Shown in pieces: positions 17,309 through 25,861 of a DNA stretch of 38,048 nt. The stretch's first letter is position 1. The number at the start of each line of letters is the position of its first letter. Below the pieces are notes generated by a model. The model did no database searches. It worked only from the letters and a program-made list of their open reading frames with translations, and was not told the DNA's origin. Origin of the DNA: Listeria immobilis (GTDB taxonomy: Bacteria > Bacillota > Bacilli > Lactobacillales > Listeriaceae); assembly GCF_014322765.1 (NCBI RefSeq), contig NZ_JAASTZ010000025.1, forward strand, positions 1 to 38,048, in the 5' to 3' direction. A program made the translations under genes and the position numbers.

Positions 17309-19399
17309 GTGAAGAATAAGTTAGTTTACATTTTTAATGCTATATTTATACTTATTTTTGGTTATCTGCTTTGCATGAGCATTTTTAAGCCAGAGTTTTT
17401 AAGCTTTGATTACCCAGTAACATTAATATTTATGAGTACGTCTGCCTTATTAGTTCTTATTGGTATCTTTCAGTTTAGTTCTAGATTAAATAAAAAAGGA
17501 GATGGTTTTTTAACCATCTTTTTGTTGATTATGATATTTTTGAGTCAAATTTATATGTTAGCTTCCTTGCAAATGGATTCATTTGCAGATGCTTTTGTTG
17601 TCAAAGGGGAAGCCTTAAAAATGTTAGCAAACGGTGGGCATGCTTCAGTTCAAGAATATTTTATGATGTATCCAAATAATATATTTATAACTATTATTAG
17701 ATATTGGTTATACTCTTTAGGAGGCGTGTTTGGTATTACCAACACGTATTTACTAGAAAGTGTATTTTTATTTATTTGCATGAACATAACTATTTTTGTA
17801 TTATTTTGGATTGTTCGTAAAGAAAATGGTGGCAAATACGCTAATATTTATTTAATTATTGTATTATTATGTGTACCATTACAAGGTTATATATGGTATT
17901 TTTATACAGATACCCTTGTATTACCTTTTGCTGCTCTAATTACACTATGTTATTATCAATACACAAAAAGTAAAAAATGGTGGTACTTTATAATAATTGG
18001 AATATTATTTGCAATAGGTTATCATATAAAACCAAATGTAATCATTTTGCTTCCAGCAATGATTATTCACCAATTTTTTATTATAAATTGGCGCAAAGTT
18101 TTTCTTAATATAATTATTTTAGCAATTTTCTTTGTTTCTTTGAGTAGTGTTTTTACACCATTGTCTGTACATTATGGTTTTAAAAAAAATGCAGAATTAG
18201 AATTCCCTCAAACTCATTGGGTAATGATGGGGCTTGGTGATCCAGCAGGTCGTTATAACAGAGATGATGTTGTATATACGTCACAATTCAAAACAAAAGA
18301 AGAAAAGCAAGAGGCAAATATAAAGGAAATCAAAGAACGAATCAAAAAACATGGTCCAAAAGGTTTGTTGGAACTTTATAATAATAAGATGCTAAACACT
18401 TGGACAGATGGAACACGTGCTTATACATGGTACACTAATTCGGCCTTAGATTATTCTGAACCATATAATTATTTTTTCGGAGATAAGCGTATGTTGTCGG
18501 AAATGGCTGCACAAATATTTCATATTATTAACTTACTTTTAATTTGTCTAGGAGCGTTACGATTTTACAAAAAAAGAGAATTTGATATATCATTTTTTAT
18601 CAATATTACTTTGATAGGAGTATGGTTATTTCATTTAATTTGGGAGGCTAATCAGCGATACATCTTATTTGTCACTCCATTAATGATAGTTTCATCAATA
18701 TACGGAGTCAAATTCATTATAGAGACTTTGTATACAAGTAAATTTGTTTTAAAAAGCAAGCTAAAAAAAGCATTTTTAATTACAAGTTTTCTAGTTTTTC
18801 TAATAAGTAGTATTCTTCTAGTTTTTGGTGGCAAAATAATTGCTGGTGATAAACATGATAGTAATAATTTTCTAATACATCAAAGTTATGCTCACATAGA
18901 AGTCCCTGTAACTGATAAACAAAAAATCGAACAGACTTTTAAGGCAAAGGAACCATTTAATTCTGTTCAGCTATCTATTTTGAAAAAGCCAGATAATGAA
19001 AGTAGATATCGTATTAAAATTACGAATGAATCGGATAATAAGATTATTTATAATCAAGTGAAAAAAGGAGTAGAATTTTCTGATTCGAGTCACTATAAAT
19101 TGGTTGTAAATGAAAATCCTAATGTAGAAATGACATATAGAATTGAAATTTCAGAAGTTGAAAATAGCAATCTAAATCAACCACTAAAATTAGGGACTTA
19201 CATTGAAGGAAATGTAGACCTTTATCCATTTGGGAATTTATACATTAATGGTAATAAGAAAAAAGATCAAGACATTGGTTTTGATGTTATGTATACTGAG
19301 TCAGAGCCTATGGTATCCAAATTCACATATATTATGTTTGGATTGTCTCTAGTAATCATTTTTGCAGGAACATATTATATATTTAAAAGAAGACGATAA
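17309..19399 (+). CDS. Polytopic membrane protein, probable GT-C glycosyltransferase
   Basis: 696 residues from GTG 17309, five bases after the previous stop and with only a weak ribosome binding site, so translational coupling is likely. It has about eleven to thirteen membrane segments up to residue about 490, an outside domain of about 160 residues rich in charged and polar residues, and a final membrane segment before KRRR. The first large loop has acidic residues D90 and D94 (MDSFADAF), as expected for the GT-C fold where such residues contact the lipid-linked donor. It would take the sugar from undecaprenyl phosphate made by its partner and attach it to teichoic acid outside the cell. 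No GtrA-type flippase is encoded beside it; GtcA, known elsewhere in the Listeria genome, could serve. Confidence 0.75.
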   Translation: MKNKLVYIFNAIFILIFGYLLCMSIFKPEFLSFDYPVTLIFMSTSALLVLIGIFQFSSRLNKKGDGFLTIFLLIMIFLSQIYMLASLQMDSFADAFVVKGEALKMLANGGHASVQEYFMMYPNNIFITIIRYWLYSLGGVFGITNTYLLESVFLFICMNITIFVLFWIVRKENGGKYANIYLIIVLLCVPLQGYIWYFYTDTLVLPFAALITLCYYQYTKSKKWWYFIIIGILFAIGYHIKPNVIILLPAMIIHQFFIINWRKVFLNIIILAIFFVSLSSVFTPLSVHYGFKKNAELEFPQTHWVMMGLGDPAGRYNRDDVVYTSQFKTKEEKQEANIKEIKERIKKHGPKGLLELYNNKMLNTWTDGTRAYTWYTNSALDYSEPYNYFFGDKRMLSEMAAQIFHIINLLLICLGALRFYKKREFDISFFINITLIGVWLFHLIWEANQRYILFVTPLMIVSSIYGVKFIIETLYTSKFVLKSKLKKAFLITSFLVFLISSILLVFGGKIIAGDKHDSNNFLIHQSYAHIEVPVTDKQKIEQTFKAKEPFNSVQLSILKKPDNESRYRIKITNESDNKIIYNQVKKGVEFSDSSHYKLVVNENPNVEMTYRIEISEVENSNLNQPLKLGTYIEGNVDLYPFGNLYINGNKKKDQDIGFDVMYTESEPMVSKFTYIMFGLSLVIIFAGTYYIFKRRR

Positions 19400-19478
19400 T
19401 TTGTATCATTAATATAATGAAGACAAGAACATAAAGATATTATTTGATATATATTTTTAATTAGGGAGAGTCTATAAA

Positions 19479-21803
19479 ATGAACATTGATTCAAATAAAC
19501 ATATCGAACAGAATCGAGAGTCAGGCATAAGTATTATCATACCGCTTTTTAATGTAGAAGAAATAATTTTTGAAACACTGGAAAGTATTCATGATCAGAC
19601 CTTTGAACTGTACGAAGTTTTATTAATTGATGATGGATCAACAGATAAAACAAAAGAAATCGTAATGCAATATATAAAAGATAAACCGCGATTTAAGTTA
19701 TATAGTCAACCAAATGGTGGGCCAGCTTCAGCAAGAAATCATGGATTACGTTTAGCAAATAGAGAATATATTTGTTTTGTAGATAGTGATGATATTATTC
19801 CCAACTATGCGCTACAACTTATGTATGATGGAGCGATAACAACTGGTTCTAAATTAATTACTGGAGCAACGAAGCGATTTAACTCAAATGGTGAATGGTT
19901 TATACCAATGCATATTAAATATAACATTGCGAAACCTGGTATGAAAACATTATTGAAAAATCCAGAGTTATTTTATTCCATAGGGCCATGTGCAAAATTA
20001 TATCACCATTCTTTAATTGAAGGTGTCTACTTCCCAGAAAATATTCGATATGGAGAAGACCAACCTTTTGTTTTGCATGCTTTACTACAAGCGGAAAATA
20101 TTTATACTGTGGAGAAAGTGGTTTATTATTATAGACTTCGAGATGGTGAATCTCAATCGCTAACCCAATCTGTAAATAAAAATCCCATTCGTATTTTAAA
20201 ATCTGTTTTTCAAATATTTGATTATGGTGAAGCGGAACTTTTAAAAAATAATACTGAATTTGAAGTTGCATTAAAATATTATCAACGTGTTTCAAGCATT
20301 GAACTTTGGGGAGCACTGAGAGCGGCAATTGAAAGTAAGAAAAGTGAAAACCAGAAAATTGCTTTTACTATGACGCTGGATTGGTTTAAAACTAAAACAG
20401 ATGATTTTTTAAATATTATCCCTTCATTTAGATATTTTTTATTGCATAGTAGTATTGAACGGGTACAGTATATAACAAAAGATAATAAAGAGAATTATCG
20501 CAAACTTATTGCTTATCTATGGAGTAGGCAAGGAGAAGAAGCAAAAAAGGCATTTAAAAAAGCGTATCCGATTCATATGAAAGCAGCCTTACAGATTATC
20601 GATAATAATGATTGGAGTAGTGCACGTAAAATTTCCTTTAAATTTATTGTTCGACGCAAATTTAAAGCACCAATTTTAATTAGCAAAGTTAGTAGGAGAA
20701 TTATATTTAAACTAGCTAGTTGGTTGCCACGGAAAAAAAATCAAGTAGTTCTTGCTACAGAACGTAATACACATTTAGAGGGTAATTTACTTGCTATTTA
20801 TGATTATTTGTTTTATAACAACATGCCTCAGAAGGTATATGTGTTCTTAAGAAAGAATCGGAACTGGTTTGAAATGTTTCAGTTATATTATGTATTAGGA
20901 AGAGCGAAGACTATTGTTTTAGATGATTATTATAACAAAATTTATGGTTTGAAATTTAATAAAAATACACATGTAATACAGTCCTGGCATGCAACTGGAG
21001 CTTTTAAAAAGTTTGGATTCAGTGCTTTGGAAGGAACAGATGCAAACACAGAAGAATTTGAAACACGTGCCCATTCACCATATACAGATGTACTCGTTAG
21101 TTCCAAGGGGATTATTCCAGAGTATATGGAAGCCTTTAGAAAAAAAGAAAATCAAATTAAACCAATTGGTATTCCACGAACAGATATGTTTTTTAATCAA
21201 GAATATGTGAATTATACGAAAGAAACGTATCAAAAAATCTATCCACAATTAAAAGATAAAAAAGTACTTCTTTATGCACCAACATTTCGTGGAGGTCCGA
21301 ATGAGCGATTCAATTACAGTGTTACACTTGACATCGCTGCACTAAAAAGAGAACTTGGGGATACACACATTTTATTGCTGAAGTTTCATCCAGTTATAAA
21401 AAATGTTTCTTTCAATTTAGATGCTGATGATCCATTCATTTTAAATTTGTCAATAAACCATGATATTAATGATTTAATGTTGTTTAGTGATGCTTTGATT
21501 ACAGATTATTCTTCAGTTATTTTTGAATATAGCTTAATGAATAGACCTATCTATTTCTTTGCTTACGATATTGATGAATATTTAGATGAAAGAGGTTTTT
21601 ATTTTGATTACAAGGCAACAATTCCAGGTGGGATTTTTAAAGATACAGAATCGCTAGTTGATTCAATTAAAAATGGAGATTACAATTTCGATGAGCTTCA
21701 AACATTTAAAAATAAATTCGTTGGAAGCTTAGACGGAAATTCGACAAAACGATTCGTTGAAACATATATTGCAAAAAATGATGAGGATGTGAGTAATATA
21801 TGA
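19479..21803 (+). CDS. Bifunctional GT2 glycosyltransferase and TagB/TarL-type polyol-phosphate transferase
   Basis: 774 residues from ATG 19479 preceded by GGGAGAG. The N-terminal domain (about 15-240) is GT2: GISIIIPLFNVEE, IDDGSTD and VDSDD. The C-terminal domain (about 410-765) is a CDP-glycerol/ribitol glycerophosphotransferase: SWHATGAFKKFG near residue 504, LLYAPTFRGG and LITDYSSVIFEY near residue 675. The layout equals GgaB of B. subtilis, which adds sugar and polyol phosphate alternately. In serotype 4b WTA the backbone contains GlcNAc linked with ribitol phosphate, so such a fusion is a good candidate for the polymerase. The next gene overlaps by four bases (ATGA). The assigned sugar and polyol are inference. 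Confidence 0.87.
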   Translation: MNIDSNKHIEQNRESGISIIIPLFNVEEIIFETLESIHDQTFELYEVLLIDDGSTDKTKEIVMQYIKDKPRFKLYSQPNGGPASARNHGLRLANREYICFVDSDDIIPNYALQLMYDGAITTGSKLITGATKRFNSNGEWFIPMHIKYNIAKPGMKTLLKNPELFYSIGPCAKLYHHSLIEGVYFPENIRYGEDQPFVLHALLQAENIYTVEKVVYYYRLRDGESQSLTQSVNKNPIRILKSVFQIFDYGEAELLKNNTEFEVALKYYQRVSSIELWGALRAAIESKKSENQKIAFTMTLDWFKTKTDDFLNIIPSFRYFLLHSSIERVQYITKDNKENYRKLIAYLWSRQGEEAKKAFKKAYPIHMKAALQIIDNNDWSSARKISFKFIVRRKFKAPILISKVSRRIIFKLASWLPRKKNQVVLATERNTHLEGNLLAIYDYLFYNNMPQKVYVFLRKNRNWFEMFQLYYVLGRAKTIVLDDYYNKIYGLKFNKNTHVIQSWHATGAFKKFGFSALEGTDANTEEFETRAHSPYTDVLVSSKGIIPEYMEAFRKKENQIKPIGIPRTDMFFNQEYVNYTKETYQKIYPQLKDKKVLLYAPTFRGGPNERFNYSVTLDIAALKRELGDTHILLLKFHPVIKNVSFNLDADDPFILNLSINHDINDLMLFSDALITDYSSVIFEYSLMNRPIYFFAYDIDEYLDERGFYFDYKATIPGGIFKDTESLVDSIKNGDYNFDELQTFKNKFVGSLDGNSTKRFVETYIAKNDEDVSNI

Positions 21804-22819
21804 ATCTAGTAATAGAGAAACTTGTTATAGAAGGTTCTGGAAGCAGATGGGGAAGTCCCTATCTTTGTGAACAAATAAAGAATAAAGTGATGAATACATC
21901 AGCTGATTTTTTAATAGTTTGTTCAGAGTTTAATCAAAAAATCCTATTACAAATAGAAGATTATGTTACTCGCTGCTCTGAGAATATGGATGAAGCAGAT
22001 ATTCATTTATTCAATCAAAATCATGCGTTTTTACAATATTTACGCAAGCTACCAGATGAAAATAAGTATGAAATGACTGAGAAACTCCAATTTCTTGATG
22101 AAATATCACCTAAACCTGTGAGTACTTACTTGGAACGTGATCCCCATGTGTTATTGGAGGAGATGGGATCGTATATTTTGTATAATATTTCTTTTTTGAA
22201 AACATATTTTGAAAAAGCAGAAGAAAGAATGTGCCTAATTGATATTTTTCAAAAAGCAAAAATGATATGGAAGCATAGTGTTTTGGAAGAAATTGAAAAT
22301 AATGAAGTTAAGATGCAAGTTGCTGATAATTACACTATAAATGATATGATTGATTGCTGGGATTTTTATAGGAAGTTGGAAGAGGACTACACAGAGTTGA
22401 GCTTAGTTTTACTGGATTTTGATAAAAACTTTTTTAACTATCTGATACGCACAAAATTAGGTCCAGAGTTCCAAAACAAATTAATAAATGGTGAATTAAA
22501 TGATGCGCAAGAAGCTTTAAAAGATCTTACTAATTTTCTTAATAGCCATAATAAGCAATTAGTGAGTGAACTTATATCAGTAGGTTATTTTTACTTGCAA
22601 ATTCCAGTTGAAAAATATTTTGTTTGGAGTGAAAATAAGCCATTCAGTATAGCATATTTACAATTTTTAAAGGTGCTTTTTGATAAAACTCACTATCAAT
22701 CGAAACAATATTATTTAAAGTATTATCGGCGTGCTACAAATTCAGTATATAAAGCGGTGGGGTTGAATTCTATTAAACCAATTGCTAAAGCTTATAAACT
22801 TTATTATGTACTAGGATAA
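21800..22819 (+). CDS. Unrecognised 339-residue protein coupled to the teichoic acid polymerase fusion
   Basis: 339 residues, start overlapping the stop of the upstream polymerase gene (ATGA), which predicts translational coupling and co-function. No signal peptide and no clear membrane segment. The N-terminus LVIEKLVIEGSGSRWGSPYLC looks like a beta-strand followed by a glycine loop. The middle is predicted helical, with many E and K residues. The C-terminus is basic and aromatic (QSKQYYLKYYRRATNSVYKAV), which could touch membrane or polymer. I do not recognise any family. It could be an accessory or partner subunit of the polymerase. It ends at a strong terminator. Confidence 0.7.
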   Translation: MNLVIEKLVIEGSGSRWGSPYLCEQIKNKVMNTSADFLIVCSEFNQKILLQIEDYVTRCSENMDEADIHLFNQNHAFLQYLRKLPDENKYEMTEKLQFLDEISPKPVSTYLERDPHVLLEEMGSYILYNISFLKTYFEKAEERMCLIDIFQKAKMIWKHSVLEEIENNEVKMQVADNYTINDMIDCWDFYRKLEEDYTELSLVLLDFDKNFFNYLIRTKLGPEFQNKLINGELNDAQEALKDLTNFLNSHNKQLVSELISVGYFYLQIPVEKYFVWSENKPFSIAYLQFLKVLFDKTHYQSKQYYLKYYRRATNSVYKAVGLNSIKPIAKAYKLYYVLG

Positions 22820-22826
22820 ATTACTT

Positions 22827-22871
22827 AAAAAGAGAGCCAGCCAAATTTTAAATTTGGTTGGCTCTCTTTTT
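22827..22871. terminator. Bidirectional terminator between convergent genes
   Basis: 22-bp stem AAAAAGAGAGCCAGCC.. (22827-22848) with 22850-22871, one G-T wobble, A tract and T tract at the two ends. It serves the 339-residue gene on plus and galU on minus, whose stop codon overlaps the stem. Confidence 0.88.
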
Positions 22872-23757
22872 ATTTCTTATCATTTTTATGAATTTGATGG
22901 TATAAATCATCAATTAACTTACTTACATCATTTTTTATTTCAGGATGTTTTAAAGCAAATTGCATAGTAGTTTGAATGAAACCGAATTTATCTCCTACAT
23001 CAAATCGTTCCCCTTCAAAATCATATGCGAATACACGCTGTACCTCATTCAAGCTGTTGATAGCATCGGTTAATTGGATTTCGCCACCTGCTCCTGGCTG
23101 TTGTGTTTCTAAGAAATCAAATATTTGTGGTGTTAGTAAATAACGTCCCAAGATGGCTAAGTCAGATGGGGCTTTAGTAGGATCTGGTTTTTCCACAAAA
23201 CCTTTTACATTATATAAATTTTTGTCATATTCATTAATTGGATCTATAATACCATAACGATATGTTTCTTCGTGAGGTACTGTTTGCACTCCAATAACAG
23301 AACTATGAGTTTTTTCATATTGATTCATAAGCTGTTTAGAACATGGGATTTTTGATTCTACAATATCATCACCTAACATAACTATAAAAGGTTCATTTCC
23401 AACAAAACCTTTAGCTTGAAGAATTGCATCACCAAGTCCTTTAGGTTTTGCTTGACGAATAAAATGTAGGTTGATATTAGTCGTTTGTTCTACTAGATGT
23501 AATAATTCCATCTTATTTTTTTCGCGAAGGTTACTTTCAAGTTCTGGTACGGAATCAAAATGATCTTCAATAGCTCGTTTCCCTTTACCAGTTACAATAA
23601 GAATATCTTCTATACCTGAGGCAACTGCTTCTTCTACTATGTATTGAATGGTTGGCTTATCCACAATTGGTAAAATTTCTTTCGGCATAGCTTTTGTTGC
23701 TGGTAAAAAACGTGTTCCTAGACCAGCAGCAGGAATAACTGCTTTTTTAACTCTCAT
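22870..23757 (-). CDS. galU: UTP-glucose-1-phosphate uridylyltransferase
   Basis: 295 residues. ATG 23757 is preceded on the minus strand by GAAGGAG. Motifs: [24 protein letters not shown] (nucleotide loop and catalytic Arg/Lys), [23 protein letters not shown] and FVEKPDP. It makes UDP-glucose from UTP and glucose-1-phosphate, the donor for glucosylation and, through an epimerase, for galactose on teichoic acids. Length is typical of bacterial GalU. It lies opposite to the teichoic acid genes and shares a bidirectional terminator with the accessory cluster. Listeria carries a second GalU-like gene elsewhere, so this copy may be dedicated to the envelope. Confidence 0.93.
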   Translation of the reverse strand: MRVKKAVIPAAGLGTRFLPATKAMPKEILPIVDKPTIQYIVEEAVASGIEDILIVTGKGKRAIEDHFDSVPELESNLREKNKMELLHLVEQTTNINLHFIRQAKPKGLGDAILQAKGFVGNEPFIVMLGDDIVESKIPCSKQLMNQYEKTHSSVIGVQTVPHEETYRYGIIDPINEYDKNLYNVKGFVEKPDPTKAPSDLAILGRYLLTPQIFDFLETQQPGAGGEIQLTDAINSLNEVQRVFAYDFEGERFDVGDKFGFIQTTMQFALKHPEIKNDVSKLIDDLYHQIHKNDKK

Positions 23758-23980
23758 ATTTAATAGTCTCCTTCTATTCTGAAATTCATATAGACCATTT
23801 AAGTATACGCTAATACCTTTTAGATTTACAAGTTTTTCATTGTTATTATATGAAATGATAGACTTTTTGACAAACTTAGAAAAAAATAATATATTAGGCT
23901 AGATAGAAACTAGTTAGTTTTACTACTTCTATGTTACAATGAAGATAATGACTAAAAAAACAGTTAAAGGAGATTAGAGA

Positions 23981-24694
23981 ATGATATACGCTCAAATTTT
24001 AGCTGGAGGAAAAGGTACGCGAATGGGTAACGTTAGCATGCCAAAACAATTTCTACCTCTAAATGGTAAACCAACTATTGTTCATACGGTAGAAAAATTT
24101 ATTTTAAATACTCGTTTTGATAAAATTCTTATTTCATCACCAAAAGAATGGATGAATCATGCAGAGGACAACATTAAAAAATATATTTCTGATGACCGTA
24201 TTGTGGTAATTGAAGGCGGAGAAGACAGAAATGAAACAATTATGAACGGGATTCGTTTTGTGGAAAAAACATATGGCTTAACTGATGAGGATGTCATTGT
24301 TACACATGATGCAGTTCGTCCGTTTTTAACACATCGAATTATTGAAGAAAATATTGATGCGGCACTTGAAACGGGAGCAGTTGACACTGTAATTGAAGCA
24401 CTTGATACGATTGTTGAATCAAGTAACCATAACTTTATTACAGATATCCCGGTTAGAGATCAGATGTATCAAGGTCAAACACCTCAAAGTTTTAATATGA
24501 AAAAGGTGTATAATCACTATCAAAACTTGACGATGGAAGAGAAACAAATTCTAACAGATGCTTGTAAGATTTGTTTGCTTGCTGGTGAAAAAGTGAAATT
24601 AGTTAAAGGCGAAATCTTTAATATTAAGATTACTACTCCATATGATTTAAAAGTAGCAAATGCGATTATTCAGGAGCGGATAGCCAATGATTAA
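23981..24694 (+). CDS. tarI: Ribitol-5-phosphate cytidylyltransferase TarI
   Basis: 237 residues from ATG 23981, after AAAGGAG. It belongs to the IspD/TarI family: [10 protein letters not shown] at residues 7-16, [22 protein letters not shown] and GQTPQSFN. TarI joins CTP and D-ribitol-5-phosphate into CDP-ribitol. It is told from IspD by context, since the next gene is the TarJ reductase and overlaps it by eight bases. Together they feed the ribitol-phosphate WTA backbone. A -10-like TACAAT near 23933 may be its promoter, with a poor -35. Confidence 0.93.
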   Translation: MIYAQILAGGKGTRMGNVSMPKQFLPLNGKPTIVHTVEKFILNTRFDKILISSPKEWMNHAEDNIKKYISDDRIVVIEGGEDRNETIMNGIRFVEKTYGLTDEDVIVTHDAVRPFLTHRIIEENIDAALETGAVDTVIEALDTIVESSNHNFITDIPVRDQMYQGQTPQSFNMKKVYNHYQNLTMEEKQILTDACKICLLAGEKVKLVKGEIFNIKITTPYDLKVANAIIQERIAND

Positions 24695-25712
24695 TCAAGT
24701 ATATAGACTTGTTTCAGAAAGACAGTTTGAAGTTGCCAATGTGGATGAAAGTTTAACGGATGATGTTATAGTTGTAAGACCAACACATTTATCTATTTGC
24801 GCGGCAGACCAACGTTACTATACAGGTTCTAGAGGGAAAGAAATGCTATCTAAAAAACTTCCGATGGCTCTGATTCATGAAGGTGTCGGCGAAGTAGTTT
24901 ATGATGCAACTAAAGCGTTTAAACCAGGAGCTAAAGTAGTGATGATACCAAATACACCATTTGCCAGCGATCCTGTTATCGCGGAGAATTATTTGCAATC
25001 AAGCAAATTCCGTTCAAGTGGTTATGATGGTTTAATGCAAGACTATGTATTTATGCGGAGAGACCGTGTGGTTGCATTACCAGATGATATTAATATGAAA
25101 GTAGCAGCATTTTCTGAACTCATTTCTGTTGCTGTTCACGCGATTTTACGATTTGAATCAAAAAGTAATGCTAACCGTGAAACTTTCGGTGTATGGGGCG
25201 ATGGAAATTTAGGTTTTATCACTTCTTTATTACTAAAATCTTGGTATCCTGAAAGTAAAGTATATATTTTCGGTAAAACACCTTACAAATTAGATTTCTT
25301 TTCATTTGTAGATGGTGCTTATTCAATTGATGATGTACCAGCTGATTTAGTTATTGATCAAGCATTTGAATGTGCTGGTGGAATGGGTAGCCAATATGCT
25401 GTAAGTCAAATTATTGATGTAATTAAACCAGAAGGAACGATTTCATTGCTAGGTGTATCGGAATATCCGATTGAGTTTAACTCACGCATGGTACTTGAAA
25501 AAGGGCTGACTGTTTACGGAAGTAGTCGCAGCGGTCGAGTTGATTTTGAAAAAACAGTAGAATTTTTATCAACAAACAAACGAGGCGTAGAATATTTGCA
25601 AAACCTTGTTGGAGAAGTTCATTCTGTTCATTCCATTCAAGATGTTATTGAATCATTTGAAGCTGATTTACGTAGCCCATGGGGTAAAAGCGTTATGGAG
25701 TGGAAGATATAA
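24687..25712 (+). CDS. tarJ: Ribulose-5-phosphate reductase TarJ
   Basis: 341 residues from ATG 24687, overlapping tarI by eight bases. It is a zinc-type alcohol dehydrogenase family protein: [11 protein letters not shown] (zinc-site region), [11 protein letters not shown], then a Rossmann domain with [11 protein letters not shown]. TarJ reduces D-ribulose-5-phosphate to D-ribitol-5-phosphate with NADPH, supplying TarI. The ending [12 protein letters not shown] is typical of TarJ as I remember it. A gap of 145 bases follows, the only large gap in this operon; it contains a folded element and a short ORF. Confidence 0.92.
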   Translation: MINQVYRLVSERQFEVANVDESLTDDVIVVRPTHLSICAADQRYYTGSRGKEMLSKKLPMALIHEGVGEVVYDATKAFKPGAKVVMIPNTPFASDPVIAENYLQSSKFRSSGYDGLMQDYVFMRRDRVVALPDDINMKVAAFSELISVAVHAILRFESKSNANRETFGVWGDGNLGFITSLLLKSWYPESKVYIFGKTPYKLDFFSFVDGAYSIDDVPADLVIDQAFECAGGMGSQYAVSQIIDVIKPEGTISLLGVSEYPIEFNSRMVLEKGLTVYGSSRSGRVDFEKTVEFLSTNKRGVEYLQNLVGEVHSVHSIQDVIESFEADLRSPWGKSVMEWKI

Positions 25713-25721
25713 TAAAAACAT

Positions 25722-25832
25722 TGGGGAGTTTAGGTCATAAGCCGGTGATATTTGTTTGCTAAAGTTGATTTAGGAGGCAAGTTATTCGAATGCGTTTATT
25801 CGAAAATCATTTGCTTTATCCTAAACTTCCCA
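25722..25832 (+). ncRNA. Candidate structured RNA element inside the WTA operon
   Basis: A 13-bp closing helix pairs TGGGGAGTTTAGG (25722-25734) with CCTAAACTTCCCA (25820-25832), with one G-T wobble. Inside are two hairpins: CTAAA (25759-25763) / TTTAG (25769-25773) with a five-base loop, and TTCGAAT (25785-25791) / ATTCGAA (25798-25804) with a six-base loop, the latter enclosed by GCAA (25777-25780) / TTGC (25811-25814). Together this is a three-way junction. No T tract follows. It lies between tarJ and a GT2 gene that otherwise should be close. It could regulate downstream expression or mRNA processing, or be a small mobile palindromic unit. No known class recognised. Confidence 0.45.
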
Positions 25833-25861
25833 GCTTTTATATGGAGAGGGTAGTAGAATGA
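25790..25861 (+). CDS. Possible 23-residue leader peptide coupled to the next gene
   Basis: ATG 25790 lies twelve bases after AGGAGG (25772-25777) and opens 23 codons, beginning MRLFENHLLYPKLPSFYM. Its TGA (25859-25861) overlaps the ATG of the following GT2 gene as ATGA, a classical coupling arrangement. The 3' half of the folded element lies within it, so its translation would open the closing helix. The long spacer from the ribosome binding site weakens the case. Confidence 0.4.
   Translation: MRLFENHLLYPKLPSFYMERVVE

Noticed and set aside
19915-20328. Minus-strand ORF of 137 codons
   Set aside because: It is antisense to the GT2 domain of the polymerase fusion, which is clearly coding on plus.
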